A stretch of DNA of 64,000 bases from Mariniflexile sp044335535 (GTDB lineage Bacteria > Bacteroidota > Bacteroidia > Flavobacteriales > Flavobacteriaceae), in contig NZ_JBIQVZ010000003.1 in the NCBI RefSeq assembly GCF_044335535.1, forward strand, positions 1 through 64,000, in the 5' to 3' direction. Positions 9,194 through 17,210 of this stretch are shown here, in pieces (position 1 is the stretch's first letter; the number at the start of each line of letters is the position of its first letter). The position numbers and the translations under genes are program-made. A model generated the notes under the pieces. The model was not told the DNA's origin. It did not search any database and worked only from the letters and a program-made list of their open reading frames with translations.

Positions 9194-9673
9194 TTAAAAG
9201 AACATGTTGATTTTAAATGCTTTTTCTGCAATTATATTAATCATTAGAAATAATGCTAAATAGCCCGCTAAAGGAATGGTTTTTACTTTTTTAAAAACCA
9301 AGAAAACACCATGCATAATTAAAGAAAAAAGCAATCCCATAATAAAGAATAGGATAAAAGGCTTTAGAGTGAATAATGGTGTAATAGCTATAAAAAAGGC
9401 AATATCTCCCAAACCAATAAAACTGTCTATAGGGTTTACGAGGGCTTTATTTTTAAAGGAAAAATATAAAGTAAGCCCTAAAATATTTATTAAAATAAAA
9501 CCACTATTATAAAGGATATCAGAAAAATTTAAATGATTAGAAATAACATTTATTGCTATGGCCATTAAAAGCATAATTATTGGTAACCCAACATGTATTG
9601 TTCTCTTCATAACATCTTGGTAGAGTATTATAATTAAGACTACAATTAGTAACAACCTGAAAGTGATTAGCAT
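9194..9673 (-). CDS. Prepilin peptidase, A24 family, catalytic domain only
   Basis: 159 residues, almost wholly hydrophobic, with about six membrane helices. Both catalytic aspartates are visible: D20 in YQDVMKRTIH and D90 in the GLGD motif (87-90). The N-terminal methylase domain with its zinc cysteines, found in the usual roughly 250-residue PilD, is absent, so the protein resembles the short TadV/CpaA-type enzymes. It should cleave the four pilin-like leaders encoded next to it. It lies directly between the GspG-like pseudopilin (1 bp gap) and gspE (no gap). Confidence 0.85.
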   Translation of the reverse strand: MLITFRLLLIVVLIIILYQDVMKRTIHVGLPIIMLLMAIAINVISNHLNFSDILYNSGFILINILGLTLYFSFKNKALVNPIDSFIGLGDIAFFIAITPLFTLKPFILFFIMGLLFSLIMHGVFLVFKKVKTIPLAGYLALFLMINIIAEKAFKINMFF

Positions 9674-9674
9674 G

Positions 9675-10103
9675 TTAATCTTTTATTATTTCTTTTAGCA
9701 CTCTATCCTGATTGATTTCCCATGTATTATACACACCATCTCCATCAAAATCTTGTAATGCTGTAGCCGTGGCCGTAAATGTGTTAAGTGAAGCTTCAAT
9801 AACTTCTATTTTATATACAGCTTGCCCTCCTTGATCGATGGTTAAAGCTTCTTCAAATCCCAATTCATTAAAATCAGCGGTATATTTAGAGTGGCGGTAA
9901 AAATGGCTTTTCTGCAAACCATGGATCATACTTAACATGTTTTGTGCTTCAATCGATTTAGCGCTCGTAACCACCGATGTTTGATTAGGAACAACCAAAT
10001 AAATTAGAATTCCAATAATACAGAGCACAATCAATATTTCAGACATGGAATAGGCTTTTAGATGTAATTTTTTATGTTTTAGCTTTAATACAGATTTTTT
10101 CAT
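9675..10103 (-). CDS. Major pseudopilin, GspG-like
   Basis: 142 residues. A long basic leader (about 18 residues, many Lys) ends in KA, and the predicted mature start is YSMSEILIVL, with Glu at +5 followed by a hydrophobic helix. The processing site is therefore Ala/Tyr rather than the usual Gly/Phe. The globular part contains LGFEEALTI and ends with a DFDGDGVYN segment near residue 119, which has the spacing of a calcium-binding loop, as also found in GspG. This is the likeliest main subunit of the pseudopilus because of its length, Glu5 and calcium-type loop. It lies 24 bp after gspF. Confidence 0.8.
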   Translation of the reverse strand: MKKSVLKLKHKKLHLKAYSMSEILIVLCIIGILIYLVVPNQTSVVTSAKSIEAQNMLSMIHGLQKSHFYRHSKYTADFNELGFEEALTIDQGGQAVYKIEVIEASLNTFTATATALQDFDGDGVYNTWEINQDRVLKEIIKD

Positions 10104-10127
10104 CTTTAAATATTTAATATTAATAAT

Positions 10128-11246
10128 CTAGTTTTGAATTACCTTGCTTAGGTTGAAAATAGGCGAGTACATGGCAATCATAATAAAGCCAACAATCCCC
10201 CCAATTATTACTATCATTAAAGGTTCTAGTATGGTGCCTATCATTTTTGTTTCATGATCTACATCTTCATTGTATTGATTTGCTAGACCATCGTACATAG
10301 TATCCAACTCATTAATTTGTTCCCCAATTGATGTTAACGAAATAATTTTCGAAGTGAAAAATGGACTTTTTCTCAAGCTATCAGACAAGGTTTCCCCTTT
10401 TAGCACATCTCTTTTCGCATGGGAAATAGCCGATTTTAGTGGATAAAAAGAAATCATTTTTTCGGTGAGCTCCAATGATGTAATTAAAGGTGTTTTTGCA
10501 GATAACAATAGGCTAAATGACTGACAAAAACGCGCTAAATAAATCTTCTTGATTAGATTGCCAAAATAGGGGGTTCTTAAAATTATCCTGGATTTTATGT
10601 CTTGATAAGAATTGTTTTTATTTAATACTTTATGGGCTATATAAGCGGAAATGAATATAACTAATACCATCAATAGGATGCTATTAAAATGGTTGGATAC
10701 ATTTACCACAAACTGTGTAATACCAGGAAGGTCTTTACCAAATTGTTGAAATACCGATGCGAACATAGGCACTACAAAATTGAGCATAAAATATAGAACA
10801 GCAAACGTTATAAACAATACAAAAACAGGGTACGCCAATACGGAAACAACTTGGCGTTTCATTTTAATTTTTCTTGAAAAAAACTTTTGCAATTGATCAA
10901 ATATTTCAGGCAAACGTCTCGTGTCTTCACCTATTTTTATGCTGTAATATTCGTATGGTGAAAAATATTTATGATTCTTTATAGCTTCATGGAGTGATTT
11001 TCCTTTCACCACATCGTCATTAATAGTTTTATAGATGGAACGAATAAATTCAGATTTTTGCTGGTCTGTTAAAATGGACAATGCCTGGTTAAAATCTACC
11101 CCAGATCTTATAAGTGTAGAAAACTCTCTATAAAAATCTTCTTTTTGTTTGTCAGAAAACTTTTTAAAAGTTGGCATGGACACATTAAAATCAAGTTTTA
11201 ATGAATCTTTTTTCTTGGTCTTATATGAAATAGTATCAATCTTCAT
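10128..11246 (-). CDS. GspF/PilC-family inner-membrane platform protein
   Basis: 372 residues. Two repeated T2SSF domains are seen: residues about 35-160 (FYREFSTLIRSGVDFNQAL, then LHEAIKNHKYFSPYE) and about 235-360 (FCQSFSLLLSAKTPLITSLE, then LSDSLRKSPFFTSKIISLTSIGEQ). Three membrane segments lie at about 138-165, 188-207 and 343-365, the normal GspF topology. The start overlaps the upstream pseudopilin gene by 11 bp. The protein couples the ATPase to pseudopilus growth. Confidence 0.92.
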   Translation of the reverse strand: MKIDTISYKTKKKDSLKLDFNVSMPTFKKFSDKQKEDFYREFSTLIRSGVDFNQALSILTDQQKSEFIRSIYKTINDDVVKGKSLHEAIKNHKYFSPYEYYSIKIGEDTRRLPEIFDQLQKFFSRKIKMKRQVVSVLAYPVFVLFITFAVLYFMLNFVVPMFASVFQQFGKDLPGITQFVVNVSNHFNSILLMVLVIFISAYIAHKVLNKNNSYQDIKSRIILRTPYFGNLIKKIYLARFCQSFSLLLSAKTPLITSLELTEKMISFYPLKSAISHAKRDVLKGETLSDSLRKSPFFTSKIISLTSIGEQINELDTMYDGLANQYNEDVDHETKMIGTILEPLMIVIIGGIVGFIMIAMYSPIFNLSKVIQN

Positions 11247-11721
11247 TAAAATAGCGTTTGTTTATTATTTCGGAATTATTCTTGCTTAGAAAATAATTAG
11301 TATTAATCGTATCATTTAACACCTTTAATGATAGTAGGAAGGTTGTATTAATATCCGTTTTTGCATCATCTTTTAAAAACTGAAAATCATTAACTTGTAT
11401 CTTGAATGTGTCTGTTTTTATATAGTTATGTCTTAAAATGTATTTGGCATTTGCTGTATAATTTATTTCAGATTCGTCATAGAATTTTAAAACCAAATCA
11501 CTTTCTGTATAACTAAAATCATAAGCTTTATCTATATCTCGCATCAATGTTGTATTAAATAAATTATATTCAAGTACCTGCGTGTTTTCCTTTTCAAAAA
11601 GAGACAATTGTTTGCCAATTAAATTGAATAATGAAAATGTAATTGAAATAATAACACTCATTAAAACAAGCGTTATTAAAGCTTCTAAAATGGTAAATCC
11701 CTTAAGGTGTTTCATATGCAT
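11236..11721 (-). CDS. Minor pseudopilin with canonical G/FTILE leader
   Basis: 161 residues. The short leader MHMKHLKG is followed by FTILEALITLVLMSV, a textbook prepilin processing site (Gly -1, Phe +1, Glu +5) and the N-terminal helix. The rest is a beta-rich globular domain without cysteines. Size and position (after another minor pseudopilin and before gspF) fit GspI/GspJ/GspH-type minor subunits; I cannot say which. A second in-frame ATG two codons in (11715) is an alternative start. Confidence 0.82.
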   Translation of the reverse strand: MHMKHLKGFTILEALITLVLMSVIISITFSLFNLIGKQLSLFEKENTQVLEYNLFNTTLMRDIDKAYDFSYTESDLVLKFYDESEINYTANAKYILRHNYIKTDTFKIQVNDFQFLKDDAKTDINTTFLLSLKVLNDTINTNYFLSKNNSEIINKRYFNED

Positions 11722-12076
11722 TGTAAGAGATTAGTTTAGTTATTACATGGGTTTTGTTACCCGACTTAAAGGTGAAAGTCAAAAGGGCTGTATGATCTGT
11801 TTTGCTAACATCCACAATTTTATCAATAGTATATCCATTATAAGAATAGCTGTTGTCTTCATAATCATTTTGCTGGATGCTTTGTTGAATTAAAAGGTTA
11901 ATAGTATGTTTTGCATTATAATATTGTATTGACTTGTTTTGTTTTATGACGTTTAAATAAATTGTAAAGGCAACTAAAGCGCAAATCGAAATAATTGAAA
12001 TAGCAATAACCGATTCTATAATAGAAGAGGCTTTTAGATTTTTAAAACTTTTTAATGACAGCATATTTTCTTTCAT
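11702..12076 (-). CDS. Minor pseudopilin with A/SSIIE leader
   Basis: 124 residues. A 17-residue leader containing several Lys ends in KA and is followed by SSIIESVIAISIISI, giving Ala at -1, Ser at +1 and Glu at +5. A hydrophobic helix and a small beta domain follow. This is a GspI-type or GspH-type minor pseudopilin with a non-standard processing site. It overlaps the preceding gene by 35 bp and the next by 20 bp, indicating tight translational coupling. Confidence 0.75.
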   Translation of the reverse strand: MKENMLSLKSFKNLKASSIIESVIAISIISICALVAFTIYLNVIKQNKSIQYYNAKHTINLLIQQSIQQNDYEDNSYSYNGYTIDKIVDVSKTDHTALLTFTFKSGNKTHVITKLISYNAYETP

Positions 12077-13307
12077 TAAAATTATTTTTAAACAAGGGTA
12101 ATTCTACAAAATCTTCTGGCAAACTATCTTTGTTTATGGTTCCGTTTAGAATAACATTTTCATAATTAGATGATTTTGTTTTTAAAAAAAATTTATCTGT
12201 ATAGATGCTTCCAAGAACCTTACCTTCCAATTGTGTTTTACCATAACAATACACATTACCAATTACAGTAGCTTTCTCATGTATTGTTAAGGAACGATTT
12301 AACGCCCCGGCATAAGTATCTCCATCAATTACAATGCCTCCTGCTATTGTTGCATGGTCATTTATAGTAATAGATGCTGTGCCATTATCATTTTTAATGT
12401 AAATACTAGAAGGATAAAGCAGGGATACATGCTCATCTATACTAACACTATCTTTAGCTATAATTTGGATATTGCCCCTAAAACCAGACATAATATGTAC
12501 TGTAGGTGCAGATATAATAACATCTGTTAATTTAGCGGTATTTGCTATTTTTAATTCATTATTGGAAATTAATACAATATTTCCTTTGCAGGTTATATTG
12601 CTAAGCTCTTTGGTACCGCTTAAGTCAATTGACTTAGTTATTTCATCAAAATCGTTTATTATTATTGGATTTCCATCAAAGTTATTGAATGTAACAGGTA
12701 TGTATTTTGCAACATCTATAGATATGCTTTTTTCTATTTTCGGCAGTATGTCTCCAGATTTTAATTGTTCACCTTTAAGTACTATTGCATTACCTTTTGT
12801 TCCATTTATATAAGCCTGTTCTGTATGTCCGTTGGGAATTTTAATTTGACCTAATATTTTTGAATTTCCAGATAATTTTAGAGGCTTATCGTAATTAGTC
12901 ATATATAGAGCTAAACCGTTTTTCGTATTGGTTATTTGCCCAACTAGTGCTGTTTTTGAAATGGTGTCATTCCTAAAAATGGTTTTGCATACTAAAACAT
13001 CATAAAAACCCCATGTTTTTTTTTCAATGAATGATAAAGTCCCATCTTCAAATACATCTATAGTCTGGTTTTTATCGTAAGGAATGGATCCTGTATTATT
13101 TATTAAATAATTAAAAGCAGAATCGTTTCTATAAATTAAATTCTCTTGCTCATAGAGTTGGTAGTTTAAAATATTTTGATAGTGGGAAATTAAAACCAAG
13201 CATCCGCAAAATATTGAAATCGTTAGGCAAATAAAAATAGCATTTATCAAAGAGGAAGCCTTGATATTATACGATTTACAAATCCTGTATTTTAAATATT
13301 TATTCAA
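12042..13307 (-). CDS. Large minor pseudopilin, GspK/PilX-like, with beta-helix-like body
   Basis: 421 residues from a TTG codon at 13307; no ATG exists before the pilin-like segment. The leader ends KA, then SSLINAIFICLTISIF: a pilin-type hydrophobic helix with Asn where Glu5 is expected, as in GspK, which also lacks Glu5. The body (about 150-390) is made of short repeated Ile/Val/Gly-rich strands (for example VHIMSGFRGNIQIIAKDSVSI and ATIAGGIVIDGDTYAG) that look like a right-handed beta-helix or a bactofilin-like stack. Large size plus loss of Glu5 suggests the tip subunit of the pseudopilus. It is the first gene of the operon. Confidence 0.7.
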   Translation of the reverse strand: MNKYLKYRICKSYNIKASSLINAIFICLTISIFCGCLVLISHYQNILNYQLYEQENLIYRNDSAFNYLINNTGSIPYDKNQTIDVFEDGTLSFIEKKTWGFYDVLVCKTIFRNDTISKTALVGQITNTKNGLALYMTNYDKPLKLSGNSKILGQIKIPNGHTEQAYINGTKGNAIVLKGEQLKSGDILPKIEKSISIDVAKYIPVTFNNFDGNPIIINDFDEITKSIDLSGTKELSNITCKGNIVLISNNELKIANTAKLTDVIISAPTVHIMSGFRGNIQIIAKDSVSIDEHVSLLYPSSIYIKNDNGTASITINDHATIAGGIVIDGDTYAGALNRSLTIHEKATVIGNVYCYGKTQLEGKVLGSIYTDKFFLKTKSSNYENVILNGTINKDSLPEDFVELPLFKNNFNERKYAVIKKF

Positions 13308-13459
13308 TGAAAATATAGTGTTATGGATGCAATTCCAACTTTAGATTTATAAAAAACCCAATGATTAAACATACAATGGTTGCTGGTGAAAGAACTAAGG
13401 TTATAGCCTAGAATAATCAAGGTGTTCCCTTATTTTTAAAATTTTAATTTAATGGGCCT

Positions 13460-14143
13460 TTAGATAAAACCTCTTTCCCGCGCCGCTATTAGCAAGTCTC
13501 TGTCTCCTTTTCCTACAACATTGAAAATATCTCTTAACAATCGTTTTCTACGCTCTAAAGCAGCGATTGAAAGAGGGAGGACTTGAGGCAATTCATTCAT
13601 TTTTGTTCCATTAGACAATTCATGTAGCATCTTTCTGTCTATACTATCTACAACAAAATCATTGGTAGCTTGTTTTCTTAATATTTGTAAAACTGTTTGA
13701 CTGTAATAAGTGGCTGATGAAATAACCGCTTTAATAGACTCAACTAATAAAGTTGATGACAAATCACCTTTAACTAAAAAACCATCTGGATTAACGCTTT
13801 TCAAAATACTCGATATCCTAAAGGCATCATTGTAAGAAGTCGATACGATAATCTTAATATTTTCATAAGTATTCCTTATTTTGATTCCCAAATCTTCACC
13901 ACTTAAAATATTGCCATCTTTTGATGGAGGTATTCTCATATCTAAAAAAACAATGTCAAAACAATCATTAGTTTCTGTCCTCTTAAGTTTTAATAAGGCT
14001 TTATCACAATTGTTTGCAGAATCAATGTGGAATTTTAAATTTTCATACAATGAAGCTGTTCTATTTAATGCAAGTTTGTATGCATCAATAGTTAAAGGTT
14101 CATCTTCAACTAGTAGTACTTTAATTGTTTTGTTCTTATCCAT
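13460..14143 (-). CDS. Response regulator, receiver plus LuxR-like output domain
   Basis: 227 residues. The receiver domain spans about 6-140: acidic pair in LLVEDEPLT, phospho-acceptor Asp in IVFLDMRIPP (near residue 68), Thr/Ser in IIVSTSY, and Lys in GFLVKGD. The output part (about 165-227) has the length and pattern of a diverged LuxR-type helix-turn-helix (LHELSNGTKMNELP, then RKRLLRDIF and AARERGFI). The gene is divergent from nothing nearby and lies 152 bp upstream of the pseudopilin operon on the same strand, so it could control that operon. No sensor kinase is in view. The 289 bp upstream (14144-14432) is A+T-rich and I see no clear site there. Confidence 0.85.
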   Translation of the reverse strand: MDKNKTIKVLLVEDEPLTIDAYKLALNRTASLYENLKFHIDSANNCDKALLKLKRTETNDCFDIVFLDMRIPPSKDGNILSGEDLGIKIRNTYENIKIIVSTSYNDAFRISSILKSVNPDGFLVKGDLSSTLLVESIKAVISSATYYSQTVLQILRKQATNDFVVDSIDRKMLHELSNGTKMNELPQVLPLSIAALERRKRLLRDIFNVVGKGDRDLLIAARERGFI

Positions 14144-14432
14144 AGTTAATTAGAATTGAAACTTCGCATATGTTGCTTTTTAAAAATTCTATTTTCTTAT
14201 TTAGATGAGAGACAAAACATTACGTTTTCTAAATAAATTTAAATATACATTTAACCTAAGCTATCTAATATTATATATACAACTGTAACTTTGTTAAATA
14301 AGCAAGTTTCTATACAATATCTTATTTAAAGGAAGAAAAGTATCAAAGAAAAGGCAATTAGTAGTCTTTATATCTCAATAAATAGTAAAAGGTAACCCTT
14401 CAGGAGTAAAACACCACTTTTTAAGAGGAAAA

Positions 14433-15161
14433 CTAATTTAGTTTAATGGAGGAAGTTGAAGGAGACAATAAATTAACCATAAGTTCAATATTGCTTTTAT
14501 AGGTTTTTGTAAAAGGCACACTATGATTGCTCCTTTTAATAGTGCATTTTGAGCTTCCATAATTAACTCTAGAAACATAACTGGAATTAATTATATAGCT
14601 TTTGTGTACCCTTAAAAAATTTTCTGGCAAAATAGATTCAAATGTTTTAAGAGTTTTAAAGGCATTTATCACAATTCCATCAATCATATGAAAATCAGTT
14701 GTGTTATTATCTGCTCTTAGAAATAAAATTTCATCTAAATTTAAATATTGGTAATCTTTATAGGATTTTAAGCAAATTGTTTTGCTTATTTTAGCTGGGT
14801 GTTTTTTTTTAAATTTTATAACTGCTTTTCTAATTTCCAAATCAGTAGTTGGAATTAGCAAATAATCAAAAAAACCCATTTTTATTGCTTCATAAGTCTT
14901 TTCTTTTGACGAGGAAATCGCAATAAATTCGGTATCGCTTTTTATATATTGATTCAATTCATTAACCAATCCAAAGGGGTTGTTTTTATTAGAATCTATA
15001 TTTATAAAAATTAAATCTGGCATTTCTCGCAGAGCAATATCCATAGAGTCCTCATAACTATTTGAGTAGCCAATACAGTTGAATTCTGGAAACTCATCCA
15101 ATATGGATGTAATTTTATTAATTACAGAATCTTGGGTTTCAATTATTATATAATTTGTCAA
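14433..15161 (-). CDS. LytTR-family response regulator
   Basis: A receiver-like domain (NYIIIETQDSV, then LIFINIDSN) is followed by a LytTR DNA-binding domain over the last 105 residues (LNLDEILFLRADNN; ESILPENFLRVHKSYIIN; VPFTKTYKSNIE). The open frame extends upstream to a TTG at 15203, but no ATG occurs before the receiver domain. I prefer the TTG at 15161 because a TATATTTG promoter-like box at 15181-15188 would place the transcript start downstream of the longer start, and the extra 14 residues are not receiver sequence. The expected phospho-acceptor position reads FINID, so Asp is present. In Bacteroidota such regulators often pair with LytS-like kinases; none is visible here. Confidence 0.82.
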   Translation of the reverse strand: MTNYIIIETQDSVINKITSILDEFPEFNCIGYSNSYEDSMDIALREMPDLIFINIDSNKNNPFGLVNELNQYIKSDTEFIAISSSKEKTYEAIKMGFFDYLLIPTTDLEIRKAVIKFKKKHPAKISKTICLKSYKDYQYLNLDEILFLRADNNTTDFHMIDGIVINAFKTLKTFESILPENFLRVHKSYIINSSYVSRVNYGSSKCTIKRSNHSVPFTKTYKSNIELMVNLLSPSTSSIKLN

Positions 15162-15180
15162 AACTTTTATGATAAAAAAA

Positions 15181-15188
15181 CAAATATA
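15181..15188 (-). promoter_or_regulatory. Candidate -7 promoter box for the LytTR regulator
   Basis: Read on the minus strand this is TATATTTG, matching the Bacteroidota -7 consensus TAnnTTTG. It lies 19 bp before the proposed TTG start. No convincing -33 TTG-type box is at the usual spacing (a TTG lies only 12 bp upstream), so support is limited. Confidence 0.3.
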
Positions 15189-15203
15189 AATAGATATGTA
15201 CAA

Positions 15204-15690
15204 TAAGGGGTAAGGTTTTTCCTTTGTTAAACAATGGTATTTCCTTTATTTAAATAATAGTATTTTCAATCAGCTTTTAAATCTATATAATTCCCTGTAG
15301 GCTCTTGTCTTGGGGTGTCCAATTCACCTCTTTGGAAGAGAGGTCAGAACTGCCTTTTCGGGTAGTTCTGGGTAAGGTAAAATACAAAATTTCAGTTTTT
15401 GACCCTGAGGTCAAAATGAAACAGGTGAAACTGTACTGAGCCTAAGTCGAAGTATTCTCTATGGTTCTGCCTCGAGGAGAGTTTGTTTCAAGAATTTTTT
15501 TATTAAAAATTAAAAAACCATCAATTAATTTAGAATAAATTTTGATACTTTTATAAACCATTTTTTAATGAAATCAGACAAGAAAAGAAGTGCAAAAATG
15601 CATGTTTTTGGTAATTTTTTCCTTTTTTAAAAGTCGATACGTTCTTATAAACACTGATGTTAACAGCAAAATGATTACTATCCCTTCGGA
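15204..15690. repeat. Gene-free stretch with small hairpins and a dispersed-repeat fragment
   Basis: No coding frame could be supported here. The stretch 15320-15500 is packed with short inverted repeats: CCTCTTTGGAAGAGAGG near 15329, AGAACT/AGTTCT around a CCTTTTCGGG loop, TTTTGACC/GGTCAAAA near 15398, and GTACTGAGCCTAAGTCGAAGT near 15434, which resembles the CTTCGAC..CTCAGTAC palindromic repeats dispersed in Flavobacteriaceae genomes. The Rhs-like frame is recognisable from about 15667 but is closed upstream by a TAA at 15661, so the region marks the break of the Rhs gene. Confidence 0.5.
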
Positions 15691-16812
15691 ATGCTTTTGC
15701 CCAATAGACATGATGCGGTCGAGGTTAATGAGTATAGATACGGCTTTCAGGGACAGGAGATGGATGATGAGGTTAAGGGGACTCCGGGGAGTTCTGTTAA
15801 CTATAAGTATAGAATGCATGACCCTAGGGTGGGGAGGTTTTTTGCGGTGGACCCTATGGTTCATACTTATCCATTTTATTCTCCATATGCTTTTAGTGGC
15901 AATAGGGTTATTGATGCTATAGATTTAGAGGGTTTACAGCCAAACGATGTAATATATGCTTTTATTGAGCACTCTGGATTGACTAAAGAAGAGTTAAGAA
16001 CAGGAATGCAAAAAACGCTTGAGCAAGCCCAAAAGATTTTAGATAATCATAAACCAAAACCTAAGCCGTCAGTAGGGGTAGGTATTATTAGACTAATTAC
16101 AAGAACTAGAGAATTACCAGAGATATCACCAAATATACTTCAGCAAATTGATTATAGGCAATATCAAGCATATGTAGATAACCGACCTATAACAAGATGT
16201 GGATGGACAAATGATAATACCATTGTTAAAAGGAAAGAAGCAATGCAATCCTTAATGCAGGATGGGTTTACAGTTGTAGGAAGTGATGGAAGTATTGAAA
16301 TATTTACAACAGATCCTTCGACTTTATCAGATCATTATTTGCAAGAAGTAAGAAAAAGGCTTTTTTCTGGAAATGCTAGGTTATCAGATCAACAATATAT
16401 AAATGAAGTAACTAAAAGAAGTGGTGCGATAGGCTCTGAGAGAAAGCGAGATATTGCGAATATGTTTATAATTAGCAATATCGGTAAGACAGGTGCTTCA
16501 AAAGACTTTATGCTTAGAACTATTGACTTCAAAAAATCGGTAAGTGTAGAAACTTTACAACCAGGAACTAGGGTTTGGCGATTTGTTACACCAGGTGAAG
16601 AAAATGCTCCTGAGCAACATTTTTATACAGATGCTTATGGCGCAGATTCTGGACCAGTAGGAGTTGGATTAACCTCTGGAAATAAAGTGTTAATAGAATA
16701 TGAAATTACAGCACCTACTACAGTTTTAAAAACTAAAATTAAGGGAACTGGTCAAACTCAATACATATCAAGTGAAATACAGAATAATGTGAAAGAAAAA
16801 AACAGAGAATAA
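15691..16812 (+). CDS. Orphan Rhs C-terminal tip: Rhs core end plus toxin domain
   Basis: 373 residues from the ATG. The first ~75 residues are the conserved end of an Rhs repeat-associated core (YRYGFQGQEMDDE, RMHDPRVGRFFAVDP, YPFYSPYAFSGNRVIDAID). The core similarity extends upstream into DYYPFG at 15673 but is closed by a TAA at 15661, so the thousand or more residues of Rhs shell normally present are missing. Residues about 95-373 are a variable toxin module. Its last 90 residues (TRVWRFVTPGEENAPEQHF, then GTGQTQYIS) recall TNT/NAD-glycohydrolase-like or ADP-ribosyltransferase-like ends, but that is a weak resemblance. This may be a displaced spare tip that can be recombined onto a full Rhs gene, or a remnant; a directly adjacent immunity candidate follows. 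Confidence 0.8.
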   Translation: MLLPNRHDAVEVNEYRYGFQGQEMDDEVKGTPGSSVNYKYRMHDPRVGRFFAVDPMVHTYPFYSPYAFSGNRVIDAIDLEGLQPNDVIYAFIEHSGLTKEELRTGMQKTLEQAQKILDNHKPKPKPSVGVGIIRLITRTRELPEISPNILQQIDYRQYQAYVDNRPITRCGWTNDNTIVKRKEAMQSLMQDGFTVVGSDGSIEIFTTDPSTLSDHYLQEVRKRLFSGNARLSDQQYINEVTKRSGAIGSERKRDIANMFIISNIGKTGASKDFMLRTIDFKKSVSVETLQPGTRVWRFVTPGEENAPEQHFYTDAYGADSGPVGVGLTSGNKVLIEYEITAPTTVLKTKIKGTGQTQYISSEIQNNVKEKNRE

Positions 16813-17190
16813 ATGGGGCAAATAGTAGAATGTTTAAATAAAGTAAGGAACCTTTTGAAAGATAAGATAAGCGAAAAATCAGAAGCGATCGATTTAGTAG
16901 TTTTACTTCATTTAGATGTTATTTTGTTTGAAATAATGAAGAACAATGAAATATCTAACCAAACAGCAGAAGCGATGACTCAAATAGCTGCATTTCAATC
17001 CATAGAATACTATTATCACGAAGGATATTTAGAACTAGACAAGGAATTAAAAGAGTTGGGCTATATATTGGGAGATTACAATGAGAAATATAGAAAGCAT
17101 GAATTGGGTGTTATTGGGACTAAACCTGAAAATTGGGGAAATTACTTTAAAGAGCGTGTAGAAACGCTTTTAAATAACTGGGAAGTATAA
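16813..17190 (+). CDS. Putative immunity protein for the Rhs tip
   Basis: 125 residues, starting on the base after the toxin stop codon, which is the usual arrangement of toxin/immunity pairs. It is predicted to be all-helical and acidic to neutral, without a signal peptide or membrane segment, so it would act in the cytoplasm. I do not recognise a family. The function is inferred only from size, spacing and position after an Rhs toxin tip. The gene is followed within 1 bp by the repeated CCCCGCTG seam. Confidence 0.6.
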   Translation: MGQIVECLNKVRNLLKDKISEKSEAIDLVVLLHLDVILFEIMKNNEISNQTAEAMTQIAAFQSIEYYYHEGYLELDKELKELGYILGDYNEKYRKHELGVIGTKPENWGNYFKERVETLLNNWEV

Positions 17191-17210
17191 CCCCGCTGCA
17201 CGAAGTTTGT

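Noticed and set aside
13310..13338. Promoter-like TTG plus TATATTTT pair (18 bp apart) before the pseudopilin operon
   Set aside because: The -7 box lies directly before the TTG start codon of the first gene, so the transcript would start inside the coding sequence; no alternative start exists downstream before the pilin motif.
15574..15922. Two overlapping frames around the start of the Rhs tip
   Set aside because: They use the wrong frames; the Rhs core motifs are read only in the 15691 frame.
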